Source: Flavobacteriales bacterium (lineage in GTDB: Bacteria; Bacteroidota; Bacteroidia; Flavobacteriales_F; PHOS-HE28). From it: a stretch of 64,000 bases of DNA. Below the pieces are notes generated by a model. That model saw only the letters and a list, made by a program, of their open reading frames with translations. It was not told the origin of the DNA and searched no databases. The DNA lies in assembly GCA_016717305.1 (NCBI GenBank), contig JADKFY010000006.1:162972-226971 (forward strand), given 5' to 3'. Shown in pieces: positions 45,262-55,182 of the stretch; positions within the stretch are counted from its first letter, which is position 1; the number at the start of each line of letters is the position of its first letter. The position numbers were made by a program, and so were the translations under genes.

Positions 45262-47641
45262 CGTCCATGCATCGACCAATGGTGATGCAAGACTTGATGG
45301 CATATTGACACGCTATGGAATACTGATAACGAAACCAAGAGCTCTGAAAACCCCGACAACCTATCTGTTCCTGATCACCGTGATCGCCTTGTGCGGTTGT
45401 CGAGGTCTGAAGTACGCCACAGCGGAAAAGCCCTTGTTCGCTGGGTATGACGTGCACTTCATCCAAAGTCCCGAAGCCGATGCCGCTGCAGCACAAACAG
45501 AATTGGAGAACGTTGTTGAACCCAAACCGAACAACAGCATTTTCGGGATGCGTCCAACTGTGGCACTGTACAACATGACCAAAGAGCCGAAACGGGAAGG
45601 CAAAGGACTACGTAACCTGCTCAAGTACAAGATCGGATCGAAGCCGGTGTATTTCGACGAAGTACCGTTGAAGGATATCGATGCGGCCCTTGCGAACCGC
45701 ATGAACAACCGCGGCTACTTCAGTGCTACGGCAAGGCATGAAACGAAGAGCAAAGGCCGCACCGCAACAGTGGACTTCTTTGTTACCCCTGGTCGCGTGC
45801 ATCGCATGAACAGCATTGCGTATACGGACTCTTCACGAACGGTGGCGAGCATTGATACACTGGAGAAACACATCGAAATGGCGAAGGAAAAGAGTCCCAT
45901 CAAATCTGGTGACCCTTACCACTTGGCCGCCCTGATCAATGAGCGTACACGGGTGGCGGATGAGTTGCGGAACATGGGGTTCTATCGCTTTAAGGACGAC
46001 GACCTCGAATTCGCTGCAGATACTACCGTGGGTGACCACCTAGTGGATATGCGCTTACGCGTAAAACTCTCCACTGGTGATAATGAGCGCACCCGGTACC
46101 GCATGAGCGAGGTTTACGTGCATGGGGACCATGATGATCTGCTTGCCCCCAACGATACGTTTCCGGAAGACAGTTTGAAGTACATCAACTACCTCAACAT
46201 GTTCCGGCCCAGCACGATCACGCGTGGGGTGTTCCTGCACGCCGGGAACTATTACTCGCAATTGCGCACGGACCAGACCAAACGCTATTTGGGCAGTTAC
46301 GGCACGTTCCGCACGGTGCAGGTGGACTTCAGAGATGACAGTACGAAACAAGCAGCGCTGATCGCGGATGTTCTGCTCACACCACAGAAGCGATTCTCGC
46401 TCTTCACCGAACTGAATGCCACCAGCAAGAGCAACAACTTCGCAGGCCCGGGGATCAAAGTGGGATTCAAGGACCGTGATCTTCTGCGCGGTGCGGAATT
46501 GCTCACAGTGGACCTGAATGGTCGATTCGAATCGCAACTCGCCGGGCAGAACAAGGGAACCAATGCATACGAGATCGGGATCAAAGCGTCGTTGGTCCTA
46601 CCACGTCTTGCACTTTTACCATTTCTGCGTTCCGCACGTTATTCGGTACCCAGCACGCGGATCGATGTGGGTTATGGTCTCTTCCGACGGATAGGGCTTT
46701 ACGGACTGGAATCGATCAGCGGTGCCTACAGTTACGTATGGCGCTACAATACACAGGTCTGGCATGATCTGAAGGTGCTCGACATCAGTTACAACAACCT
46801 CTATTATGCCAGTGACATTTTCAATACTTTTCTCGATAGTAACCCCACGATCCGCCGCAGTTTCGACGAGCAGTTCATCGTAGGTCTCGGATATACCTAC
46901 ACGCGCACATCACAACGCAGTAAGGCTGATCTCTCGTGGTGGCTGCTCAGCGTCGGGGCAGATGAAAGTGGTAACATCATCTCAGGTGTGAATGCGATCA
47001 GCGGTCCACGGCCTGATGATGGTTACACGTTGTTCGGGGAACGCTACTCGCAGTTCGTTCGTTTCCGTCCGGAAGTGCGATGGTTCCAGCGCATCGGTAA
47101 CAAGGGTGCGCAGATCGCTTCACGCATATTGGCCTCTGTGGCCGTGCCTTTCGGGAATAGCTCCGTTACCCCTTATGTGAAACAATTCTATAGTGGTGGC
47201 ACCAATAGCTTGCGGGCATTCCGTGCGCGTGGCGTTGGCCCAGGTACGTATTCCCCTTCCGTGAACAGCGACGGCCCTCAGAACCTGCTGATCGATCAAG
47301 TAGGCGATATCAAATTCGAAGCGAACCTCGAGTACCGCTGGGTGATCGGCGGCCCCATCAAAGCCGCCATCTTCGCCGATGCCGGAAACGTGTGGCTTTT
47401 GAATGATGACCCGCAGCGGCCAGGTGGCCAATTCAACTGGAACACAGCGTTGGATGAGCTCGCCGTTGGTGCCGGACTAGGCTTGCGTTTCGACCCGGAA
47501 GTGATCGTTATCCGGCTGGACCTTGCTACACCACTGCGTCGTCCGGACCTGCCCAAAGGAGATCGCTGGGTGTTCAATGATCAAGCGCCGAAGTTGACGA
47601 ACAATTTCATTCTGAACATTGCCATTGGGTATCCGTTCTAG
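45248..47641 (+). CDS. tamL: TamL-like BamA/TamA-family outer-membrane lipoprotein
   Basis: The protein starts as a lipoprotein (TTYLFLITVIALCGC, acylated Cys), followed by POTRA-like domains (PLKDIDAALANRMNNRGYF; TDQTKRYLGSYGTFRTVQVD) and a 16-strand BamA-type barrel with the family motif region FRARGVGPGTYS and a final aromatic strand ending IAIGYPF. It would insert in the outer membrane and work with TamB. No ATG precedes the signal: candidate starts are TTG 45248 (overlapping tamB by 14 bp) and TTG 45305, and I give the longer one. The lipid anchor separates TamL from proteobacterial TamA. Confidence 0.9.
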   Translation: MRNRSVHASTNGDARLDGILTRYGILITKPRALKTPTTYLFLITVIALCGCRGLKYATAEKPLFAGYDVHFIQSPEADAAAAQTELENVVEPKPNNSIFGMRPTVALYNMTKEPKREGKGLRNLLKYKIGSKPVYFDEVPLKDIDAALANRMNNRGYFSATARHETKSKGRTATVDFFVTPGRVHRMNSIAYTDSSRTVASIDTLEKHIEMAKEKSPIKSGDPYHLAALINERTRVADELRNMGFYRFKDDDLEFAADTTVGDHLVDMRLRVKLSTGDNERTRYRMSEVYVHGDHDDLLAPNDTFPEDSLKYINYLNMFRPSTITRGVFLHAGNYYSQLRTDQTKRYLGSYGTFRTVQVDFRDDSTKQAALIADVLLTPQKRFSLFTELNATSKSNNFAGPGIKVGFKDRDLLRGAELLTVDLNGRFESQLAGQNKGTNAYEIGIKASLVLPRLALLPFLRSARYSVPSTRIDVGYGLFRRIGLYGLESISGAYSYVWRYNTQVWHDLKVLDISYNNLYYASDIFNTFLDSNPTIRRSFDEQFIVGLGYTYTRTSQRSKADLSWWLLSVGADESGNIISGVNAISGPRPDDGYTLFGERYSQFVRFRPEVRWFQRIGNKGAQIASRILASVAVPFGNSSVTPYVKQFYSGGTNSLRAFRARGVGPGTYSPSVNSDGPQNLLIDQVGDIKFEANLEYRWVIGGPIKAAIFADAGNVWLLNDDPQRPGGQFNWNTALDELAVGAGLGLRFDPEVIVIRLDLATPLRRPDLPKGDRWVFNDQAPKLTNNFILNIAIGYPF

Positions 47642-47695
47642 AAGTTGATCGCTCGGCTCCGTACGCTGCGATGAACAGAGGTTTGACCACAGAAC

Positions 47696-50600
47696 CTACC
47701 GTGCCGAAGGAAGCAACTTCGTAGTGCTCATCCGCTCAGGCTTTACGCGGTCGGCAACTGCACCGTGGACCACTTCCTGTATGCGCGTACGAATGCCCAT
47801 GCTCGCCAGTTTGTTCGTGGTGGCATCGGGAAATACACGGTTGCTCAGGAATACGTACACGACTTTGCTTTCGGGATCGGCCCACGCCATGGTGCCAGTG
47901 AACCCCGTGTGCCCGAAACTCGCATAGCTCACGCAATCGCATGTTGGGCCACCGTTCCCACGGACCGGTTTGTCCCAACCCAAGCCTCTGCGATTACCCG
48001 TACCGCTCGTACTACAGAATTGGCACTTAGTGAATTCCTTCACCACTTTATCGCTCAAGTAACGCGTCCCTCCATATGTGCCACCGTTCACGAGCATTTG
48101 CATGATCATGGCGAGATCGTTCGCATTGCTGAAAAGTCCCGCATGGCCTGCTACCCCACCCTTCATCGCCGCACCCGGATCATGGACGTCGCCCTGTATT
48201 TGGCGCTGCCGGAAGGTGTTATCCAATTCCGTCGGTGCTATGCGGTCCAGCGAGAAGCGTTCCCATGGCTTGTAGCCCAACGTGCTTGCTCCCATCGGGG
48301 CATAGAACGTTGTTGAAACGGATCGATCCAAAGGCATTCCCGAAAGTCGCTCAACAATGGCCTGCAGCAGGTAATAGCCCATGTCGCTGTACAAGTAGGT
48401 TCCGCGTTTGGCCAACGGTGTTTGCACCACCCACGTGACCATGCTATCCGCATAGACCTGGGGGATGTACATTCCTTGGGCAACGCGCACGGGAAATGCA
48501 GAGGTCGCGGAATCTGAAACCAACTCCTTCCTCAGCTTACCATCCTTGAGCAACTTGGTATAGAATGGAACGTAGGCCTTCAACCCCGCTTGGTGGGTTA
48601 GTATGTCCCGCAGTTCGATCCGCCCGTGCTCCTTGGAAAGTTCAGCGACCTCCGGCAGGTAATCGCCGACCTCTTTGTCCAAGTCCAATTTATCCTCATC
48701 CACCAAACGCATCAACGCCAACGTCGTGCTCGCGACCTTGGTGACCGACGCGAGATCGTAAATGTCCGCCGGGCGTACCTTCCGCGCATTGGCGTAGGTT
48801 GTATAACCATACGCCTTGTTCATGATCACTTGTCCATCCACTGCCACCAACACTTCGCAACCAGGATAGGCTGTCGCTTTCATGCCTTCGGCGACAACCT
48901 CATCAATGGCCTTCAGCGCCGCTCCGCTCATGCCCAATTCTTCGGGCATGGTATAGGTGAAACGTCCGTTCGACTTCAGCTGTACGCCATCATCCAATTT
49001 GAAGAAGGGTGAAGCAGTGACGGGTAATCGGCCATCCACACTGATCGCTCCGAAGATCGCTTGGGCCATAAGGTCCTGTGTCTCCTCCGTTTCCTCGTAG
49101 GCCACCAAGGTGGAAGCAAGCAACTGCCCACCACTTGCCTTGGCCAACACATACGGATTGGCAAAGAGACCGAAGATGGTCTTCTTCCGCGCAGCGATCT
49201 CCCGCACAATGTCCATCGCACTTTGCGGAACACCGAAATCCTTGTTCAACCGCCACGAGGTGTTGTGCACCGAAACGATGACCCGGTCGAATTTCTCGAG
49301 CTGTCGAAGGAGCACCTCCAAGCTGTCCTTACGTAAGCTCTTGTCGCAGCGGAACAGTTCCACGGGAGCATAGCGCTGAAGTCCGACCTGGAACGGATTG
49401 CCCATGGTGTCGCCGATAACGACCGAAGCGATCCGTAAGTCCTTTAATGCGCCGATCGGCAGTATGCCATGGTGATCGTTCACTGCGGTGATCGCACGGG
49501 CGTAAAGGTTGCGTCGGAGCAAGTTGCCGTGGCTGCTGTTCAGTCCCGCATTAAGGTCCTTTGTCGCGATGGGTTTCAACGATGCCAGTCCGGCCCATTC
49601 CTTGGCCCGTAGGATCTTTAAGCATTTTCGATCGATCAACGCGCTGTCCACTTCACCGCTGTCCACTGCCAACTTGATGCGGGCGATCGCTTTTGCCGGA
49701 TCGATCGGGAACAGCATCACATCATTTCCGGCAAGCAAAGCACGGAGTTCCACTTCTCCGGGCTTATCTGCTTTTGCCACGCCTTGCATGTTGAGCGCAT
49801 CAGTAAAGACGAGTCCATGGAAACCAAGTTCATTCTCCAAGATACCTGTTACGATCGGTTTGCTCAAGGTGCTCGGCACCCCTTTCGCGCTGTCCAAAGC
49901 CGGTACTTCCAAATGGGCGATCATCATGGCGGCCAAGCCTTCATCCACCAGTCTTTTGAACGGATACAATTCCACGGAATCCAAGCGCGCGCGGCCATGT
50001 GCGATCACGGGGAGTGCCTTGTGCGAGTCGGTGTCCGTATCGCCATGTCCAGGAAAATGTTTCGCCGTTGCGATCACTCCGCCGCGCTGCAACCCGCGCA
50101 TGTATGCGATGCCCTTGCGCGCGACGGCCTCCCGGTCCTCGCCAAAGCTCCGGTCGTTGATCACGGGGTTCGCCGGATTGTTGTTCACATCCACCACCGG
50201 ACTGAAGCTGACGTGGATGCCCAACCGTTCCATTTCACGGGCGATCTCCAAGCCCATCGCCTCGATCAGGGTATCGCTGCGCAATGCCCCCAGTGCCATC
50301 TGGCGAGGGAATTGGATGGTGCTGTCCAACCGCATCGCAAGCCCCCACTCCAGGTCCATGCCGATGAGCAATGGTGTTCGTGCTGCTGCTTGGAAGCGGT
50401 TGGTGAGTTTGGCTTGTCGATGTGGACCACCTTTGAAGAAGATGATGCCTCCGATACCCTTCTCGCTTATCAGTGTCTCCACTTCCTTCTCATGCTTCGC
50501 ATCACGGTCGCTGTATGCCGCGATCATCATCAATTGACCGATACGCTGCTCCATTGAAAGTGTGCTGAAAACGGAATCAGCCCAAGGTGTCGTGCGTTCC

Positions 50601-50704
50601 AAGAATGGAGGCACATTGATCGTTCGACCGCTCGGCGATTGGGCGTTACCCAAGGAGAGTGCGGTAACCAAGAGTACGAGCGCGATAGCTGCCTTCCTTT
50701 CCAT
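47696..50704 (-). CDS. GH3 beta-N-acetylhexosaminidase fused to a beta-lactamase-like serine hydrolase
   Basis: The 1002-residue fusion has a signal peptide (RKAAIALVLLVTALSLGNAQ). Residues about 45-400 form a NagZ-like GH3 domain with the His/Asp loop KHFPGHGDTDTDSH and the nucleophile in VFTDALNMQGV. Residues about 400-590 resemble the GH3 C-terminal domain. The last 400 form a class C beta-lactamase/DD-peptidase-type domain with SVTK (SxxK), YSD in place of YSN, and HTG in FGHTGFTG. NagZ releases N-acetylglucosamine from muropeptides; the second domain could cut D-Ala or esters. Together they suit periplasmic peptidoglycan recycling. Such fusions are known in Bacteroidota. The M23-LysM peptidase lies upstream. 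Confidence 0.9.
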   Translation of the reverse strand: MERKAAIALVLLVTALSLGNAQSPSGRTINVPPFLERTTPWADSVFSTLSMEQRIGQLMMIAAYSDRDAKHEKEVETLISEKGIGGIIFFKGGPHRQAKLTNRFQAAARTPLLIGMDLEWGLAMRLDSTIQFPRQMALGALRSDTLIEAMGLEIAREMERLGIHVSFSPVVDVNNNPANPVINDRSFGEDREAVARKGIAYMRGLQRGGVIATAKHFPGHGDTDTDSHKALPVIAHGRARLDSVELYPFKRLVDEGLAAMMIAHLEVPALDSAKGVPSTLSKPIVTGILENELGFHGLVFTDALNMQGVAKADKPGEVELRALLAGNDVMLFPIDPAKAIARIKLAVDSGEVDSALIDRKCLKILRAKEWAGLASLKPIATKDLNAGLNSSHGNLLRRNLYARAITAVNDHHGILPIGALKDLRIASVVIGDTMGNPFQVGLQRYAPVELFRCDKSLRKDSLEVLLRQLEKFDRVIVSVHNTSWRLNKDFGVPQSAMDIVREIAARKKTIFGLFANPYVLAKASGGQLLASTLVAYEETEETQDLMAQAIFGAISVDGRLPVTASPFFKLDDGVQLKSNGRFTYTMPEELGMSGAALKAIDEVVAEGMKATAYPGCEVLVAVDGQVIMNKAYGYTTYANARKVRPADIYDLASVTKVASTTLALMRLVDEDKLDLDKEVGDYLPEVAELSKEHGRIELRDILTHQAGLKAYVPFYTKLLKDGKLRKELVSDSATSAFPVRVAQGMYIPQVYADSMVTWVVQTPLAKRGTYLYSDMGYYLLQAIVERLSGMPLDRSVSTTFYAPMGASTLGYKPWERFSLDRIAPTELDNTFRQRQIQGDVHDPGAAMKGGVAGHAGLFSNANDLAMIMQMLVNGGTYGGTRYLSDKVVKEFTKCQFCSTSGTGNRRGLGWDKPVRGNGGPTCDCVSYASFGHTGFTGTMAWADPESKVVYVFLSNRVFPDATTNKLASMGIRTRIQEVVHGAVADRVKPERMSTTKLLPSAR

Positions 50705-50868
50705 TTTGTCCAAGCCGCGAAGCTATTCGTGTGCCAAAGGCCCTTGTGAAAGGACCATTCCCAATTGTGAACAACCCTATTGGAGAACGCAGGAATTTCA
50801 ATTGGCGTACGGCTTTGACCGAAATGGGCGGTTTGCAGAATGACGCCGGCCGGCTCTTGGACCGTTGA

Positions 50869-52041
50869 TCAATCCACCACGTGAACGAACTGCTCAACAG
50901 AGGCAGTTGGCAGGATCATCAACCGCTGGCCTACGCGCAATCGCGCACGTTCGGGTAGACCGTTCAGATAACACACTGCAGGGACCGGAACGCCGTAGTT
51001 CGCTGCTATGGCCACCAAGTGTTCACCCTTGACCACCGTATGGAAGCGCGTGCCTTTCGGGTAGGCCGCATAGCCGCTGCGCTGCCGCTTGATCACCAAG
51101 GTATCGCACAGCAAATTGCCCGTGGTCAGGTCGATCAAACGGGCCGGATCGATAGGGATCCCCTTGTAGCGTGCTTCGAAATGCAAATGGCTGCCTGAAC
51201 TGTGACCACTGCTGCCACCAAGTCCGATCACATCACCGGCTTCAACCTCTTGGCCGACTTCCACCTTGAAGCGATGCAGGTGGGCATAGAAGGTTTCCAA
51301 ACCGTTGTAATGGCGTACCACCACCAGTCGTCCGAAACCTCCAAAAGCGGCTGCAAAGCGCACAATACCCGGGAAAGTGGATCGTACGGAGTCCCATACT
51401 TCCAAGTCCAGATCAATGCCGTTGTGGTTCCTTCCCTCGCGATAGCCGAACCGGCTTGTCACTATGGGTGGTACCGGCACATGGTAGCCGCAACTGAGTG
51501 AAGCATCGATCAACTTCAACTGAACAGTACTGTCACCAGTGAAGGGTAAAGTGCCATAACAGTTCGGACCGGAAACATCCCAAGTCCCATAAAGCTCCGC
51601 CGCTGGTCCATCCGGACCATGGGTCCACGCCAACAAACGGCTTTGGTCCACTTCTGCCTGGGTTGGCAATTGGTCCACGTACAGATTGATCTCGTTCACC
51701 AATGCATACGGAACGGTATCCAATTCGAACAAGGAATCGATGAGCAGTACCATCTGATCACTGCCCATGCTGCGCATCCGTTGGAACAAGCGCAGATCGC
51801 GGATCAGGGAATGCGGTGCGGGGTCGAGCGTACAAAGCGAATCAAGCAATACGCTCAAACGCTCATCGGTCAGGGCTTCTTCGTCCTCCACCAATTTGCT
51901 CTCGCCATAGACCACCAATGCCGGCACCACCTCGCTGGACTGTGCGATCGCCGAAAACCCTGCGGAATTCGCAACATACAGCACGCCGAAGATCAGGCAA
52001 CGGAGTACACTTCGGGTTATAATGGCTTGTCGGTCAAGCAT
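50869..52041 (-). CDS. M23 family metallopeptidase with C-terminal LysM
   Basis: The 390 residues begin with a signal peptide (LRCLIFGVLYVANSAGFSAI). Residues about 195-310 are a LytM/M23 domain with the zinc ligands in NHNGIDLD and HLHFEARY. A LysM domain closes the protein (FHTVVKGEHLVAIAANYGVP, GLPERARLRVGQRLMIL). M23 enzymes cut peptidoglycan cross-bridges or, when inactive, regulate amidases; here both motifs look intact, so an endopeptidase is likely. The following GH3 fusion lies 165 bp downstream on the same strand. Confidence 0.95.
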   Translation of the reverse strand: MLDRQAIITRSVLRCLIFGVLYVANSAGFSAIAQSSEVVPALVVYGESKLVEDEEALTDERLSVLLDSLCTLDPAPHSLIRDLRLFQRMRSMGSDQMVLLIDSLFELDTVPYALVNEINLYVDQLPTQAEVDQSRLLAWTHGPDGPAAELYGTWDVSGPNCYGTLPFTGDSTVQLKLIDASLSCGYHVPVPPIVTSRFGYREGRNHNGIDLDLEVWDSVRSTFPGIVRFAAAFGGFGRLVVVRHYNGLETFYAHLHRFKVEVGQEVEAGDVIGLGGSSGHSSGSHLHFEARYKGIPIDPARLIDLTTGNLLCDTLVIKRQRSGYAAYPKGTRFHTVVKGEHLVAIAANYGVPVPAVCYLNGLPERARLRVGQRLMILPTASVEQFVHVVD

Positions 52042-52238
52042 TCCGGGTCGTTCCTTTCTACGTCAAAAGGGCGCTGAAGATACATTTCACCGCGAAATGG
52101 CCTCATCTTCGATCATTGGCCGGTGGAAGTGTGCAGTTCCAGACGGCATGGGTCATGAGCTGGACCGGGTTCTACCTAACCTTTCACCCTGTTCGGAAAG
52201 TGGATCCCACCACAACGGCTACTTTTGTGGTCACCGCC
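52042..52238. promoter_or_regulatory. Divergent promoter region between the M23 gene and the mutL group
   Basis: TACTTTTG at 52220-52227 matches the -7 consensus 11 bp before the ATG at 52239 on the plus strand. On the minus strand TATCTTCA near 52078 is a weaker candidate for the M23 gene. Confidence 0.5.
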
Positions 52239-52532
52239 ATGCTCGCCCCCAAACTACCGGCCATGTTCAGCCTCTTCCGCCAACGCGGACCAAAGAGGTT
52301 CGAGCTTGCTACGCGCTATTACGATGCCGAGAAAGAGGCTCGCGAGGAACGTACAAAACGGGTGGTCGGGAAGAATGGTGTCGACCGTGAACTCCTCGCG
52401 CAGCGCATGCGCCATTCCTGGCAGCGGCAACACACGGGTAAAGGTCAAGTGCAACGCTATTTGTTCACCCTTGGGATAGTGGCTGTTATCGTGTTCTTCA
52501 TCATCAAGGGGTTCGGTCTCGTGAACTTATAG
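52239..52532 (+). CDS. Small membrane protein of unknown function upstream of mutL
   Basis: The 97-residue protein starts MLAPKLPAMFSLFRQRGPKR. It is highly basic in the middle (EKEAREERTKRVVGKNG) and ends in one transmembrane helix (YLFTLGIVAVIVFFIIKGF). I recognise it as the kind of small protein found just before mutL in Bacteroidota, but no function is known. The exact -7 box at 52220-52227 supports this start; a later ATG at 52263 is possible. It ends 1 bp before mutL, so it is co-transcribed. Confidence 0.75.
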   Translation: MLAPKLPAMFSLFRQRGPKRFELATRYYDAEKEAREERTKRVVGKNGVDRELLAQRMRHSWQRQHTGKGQVQRYLFTLGIVAVIVFFIIKGFGLVNL

Positions 52533-52533
52533 T

Positions 52534-54351
52534 ATGGCCGATCTTATTCGTCTGTTGCCCGACCATGTGGCCAACCAGATCGCCGCCGGTGAAGTGGTCC
52601 AACGACCCGCCAGCGTGGTTAAGGAGTTGCTGGAGAACAGTGTCGATGCACAAGCCTCGCACATCATACTTGTGCTGAAGGATGCCGGTCGAACGCTGAT
52701 CCAAGTGACCGATGACGGCTTGGGTATGAGCCCTGCGGATGCCCGTTCTGCGTTTGAGCGCCACGCCACCAGTAAGATCCGCCTTGCCGATGATCTGGCT
52801 ACCATTCGCACCAAAGGGTTCCGGGGGGAAGCATTGGCCAGTATCGCAGCGATCGCCCAAGTGGAACTGCGGACCCGTGAACGTGATCAGGAACTGGGAA
52901 CGCGGATCCTCATCGAAGGGAGCAGGATCAAAGTCACCGAACCGACCGCCTGTTCACCGGGCACCACAATTGCCGTTCGCAGTCTCTTCTACAACGTGCC
53001 GGCCCGCCGCCAATTCCTGAAGAGCGATGGAGTTGAGATGAAGCACATCCTGGACGAGTTCCACCGGCTGGCGATCGCCCATCCGGACCTCTCGTTCCAA
53101 CTCGTGCACAACGACCACGAGGAATACAATATGTCGACGGGTAGCGAGCGACAGCGCATTGTGCAGTTGTACGGTCGCAAGTACGATGAACGATTGGTGC
53201 CGGTTGAAGAAGCCACTGATCTCATGGAGGTCACAGGCTTCGTGGGGAAGCCCGAGTTCGCGAAACGGTCGCGCGGGGAACAGTACTTCTTCGTGAACCG
53301 CCGTTTCATCCGCAGCAGTTACTTGGACCATGCCGTGCGAAAGGCATACGATGAATTGGTTTCGCGCGACAACTACCCTTCTTGGTTCCTCTTCATCGAG
53401 TTGGACCCGGCCCACATCGACATCAACATACACCCCACCAAAACGGAGATCAAATTCCGGGACGACCGCACGGTGTACGCCATTGTGCATGCTGCAGTGC
53501 GCCGTGCATTGGGGCGTTTCAATATTGTGCCCAGCTTGGACTTCGAACCGGAACCTGCCATACTCGCCGCTTTCGGTGGAGATCGGCCACAGGCGATTTC
53601 CCCGGCGGTCCCGGCTTGGCGCCCGAATGACCTGGGCGCTTTCACTGCCCCACCACGCCCGAGCCCGGCAGGCTGGCAACAATTGTTCGCGCTTCAAAGT
53701 GATGAGGGTCGGGACACGGAAACGCTAACGGAGAGCGACGAAGCCACCCGGATCATGCCCTCGCGCGAGCATGCAGGCACACCCGGTGAACGGCCGGTTT
53801 TCCAACTGCATGGGACCTATATCATGGCCCAACTGCGCAGCGGCTTCATGGTGGTGGACCAACAGCGCGCGCACGAGCGGATACTATACGAACGTAACCT
53901 GAAACTGCTGGAACGAGGGGTTGGCACCAGCCAAACGGAACTCTTCCCGCGGCATGTGGAACTGAGCGCTGCCGACCTCGCCATGGTGGAGGACGTGTTG
54001 CCCGAACTACGCAGCATGGGATTCGATCTGGAGCTCTTCGGCGGCCGCACCGTGCAAGTGAACGGCATGCCCGCCGAAGCTGCGGAAGAGGACCCCACGA
54101 AACTGCTGGAACAACTGCTGGAACAACTGAAACATGAGAAGGGCGACCTTCGGAACGAAAGGCACCATGTTCTCGCACGTGGCATGGCGCACAGCATGGC
54201 CATACGATCAGGACGCGTTCTAGCCACTTCGGAAATGCATGACCTGATCGACCGCCTCTTCGCTTGCGAGATGCCCTACCACACGCCGGGCGGAAAACCC
54301 ACGTTGATCACCTACGGGCTCGACGACCTCAACAAACGTTTTGAACGCTGA
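52534..54351 (+). CDS. mutL: DNA mismatch repair protein MutL
   Basis: MutL couples mismatch recognition by MutS to strand incision. The 605 residues have the GHKL ATPase motifs: Glu and Asn in KELLENSVDA, DDGLGM, RHATSKI and GFRGEALASIA. The C-terminal domain has an endonuclease-like DQQRAHERILYE (about residue 441; the common form is DQHRAH) and MAHSMAIRSG. The zinc-site end CEMPYHTPGGKPT is also altered from CPHGRPT. So it belongs to the MutL type with a possible nicking activity, but the exact metal site differs slightly. It overlaps the downstream rhomboid start by 1 base. Confidence 0.96.
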   Translation: MADLIRLLPDHVANQIAAGEVVQRPASVVKELLENSVDAQASHIILVLKDAGRTLIQVTDDGLGMSPADARSAFERHATSKIRLADDLATIRTKGFRGEALASIAAIAQVELRTRERDQELGTRILIEGSRIKVTEPTACSPGTTIAVRSLFYNVPARRQFLKSDGVEMKHILDEFHRLAIAHPDLSFQLVHNDHEEYNMSTGSERQRIVQLYGRKYDERLVPVEEATDLMEVTGFVGKPEFAKRSRGEQYFFVNRRFIRSSYLDHAVRKAYDELVSRDNYPSWFLFIELDPAHIDINIHPTKTEIKFRDDRTVYAIVHAAVRRALGRFNIVPSLDFEPEPAILAAFGGDRPQAISPAVPAWRPNDLGAFTAPPRPSPAGWQQLFALQSDEGRDTETLTESDEATRIMPSREHAGTPGERPVFQLHGTYIMAQLRSGFMVVDQQRAHERILYERNLKLLERGVGTSQTELFPRHVELSAADLAMVEDVLPELRSMGFDLELFGGRTVQVNGMPAEAAEEDPTKLLEQLLEQLKHEKGDLRNERHHVLARGMAHSMAIRSGRVLATSEMHDLIDRLFACEMPYHTPGGKPTLITYGLDDLNKRFER

Positions 54352-55097
54352 TGCGAACTGATGCCAACCCCTTCTCCGGATTACCGGTCGTGGTGAAGAA
54401 CCTGTTGATCCTGAACGTGATCATCTTCCTGATCAAGATCACAGGGCTCGGGAATTTTGGTGGCGCCAACATGGATACCTGGTTCGCCCTGCACTACTTC
54501 GCGTCTCCCCTGTTCCAACCTTGGCAATTGGTCACGCACATGTTCATGCATGGTGGGTTCGGCCACATCGCCTTGAACATGCTGGGCCTCTTCATGCTGG
54601 GTCCACCCTTGGAATACCGCTGGGGTTCGCAACGCTTCTTGACGTACTACCTCGTGACGGGTGTCGGGGCAGCACTTTTCTACTCCGGGGTCCACGCGAT
54701 CGAATACATCCGGCTCGCAAACGTCTTGGGACCTGAGGCCGTGGCCACCGTGAAGAGCCAAGGCATGGAGCTCTGGGCACAAGGCCGCAACTACACGGAC
54801 GACTCGATGTCAAACTTGAATGCGCTCCTGAACATCCCCATGCTTGGTGCATCCGGTGCGATCTACGGCGTGTTGCTCGCCTTCGGTATGACCTTCCCGA
54901 ATGTTGAATTGATGGTGTTCCCTCTTTTCATCCCGATCAAGGCACGGTATTTCGTGTGGATCTTCGGTGCGCTGGCCTTGTTCCAAGGATTACAGAACAA
55001 TCCCGGGGACAATGTGGCACACCTCGCGCATTTGGGTGGCATGGTCGTGGGATTCATATTCATCAAAGTGTGGAAGGAAAAGCAGCCGTGGGAATAG
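54351..55097 (+). CDS. Rhomboid intramembrane serine protease 1
   Basis: The 248-residue protein has about six transmembrane helices. The catalytic serine is in MLGASGAIYGV (Ser168) and the histidine in NVAHLAHLGGMVVG (His227). The conserved HGGFGHIALNM stretch is also present, so the active site is complete. It cuts transmembrane helices; the substrate is unknown. It overlaps mutL by one base and is followed after 85 bp by a second rhomboid. Confidence 0.94.
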   Translation: MRTDANPFSGLPVVVKNLLILNVIIFLIKITGLGNFGGANMDTWFALHYFASPLFQPWQLVTHMFMHGGFGHIALNMLGLFMLGPPLEYRWGSQRFLTYYLVTGVGAALFYSGVHAIEYIRLANVLGPEAVATVKSQGMELWAQGRNYTDDSMSNLNALLNIPMLGASGAIYGVLLAFGMTFPNVELMVFPLFIPIKARYFVWIFGALALFQGLQNNPGDNVAHLAHLGGMVVGFIFIKVWKEKQPWE

Positions 55098-55182
55098 CGA
55101 CCGTGGTTGATGAGCAGACGACCGTTATACCAGGCAATAGTAGCGTCGACCCACGGGGTCGACACGCAGGATAGATAGAACA

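Noticed and set aside
49509..50537. A 342-residue plus-strand open frame opposite the GH3 gene
   Set aside because: Fully antisense to the NagZ-like domain, rich in Ser and Arg, with no recognisable domain.
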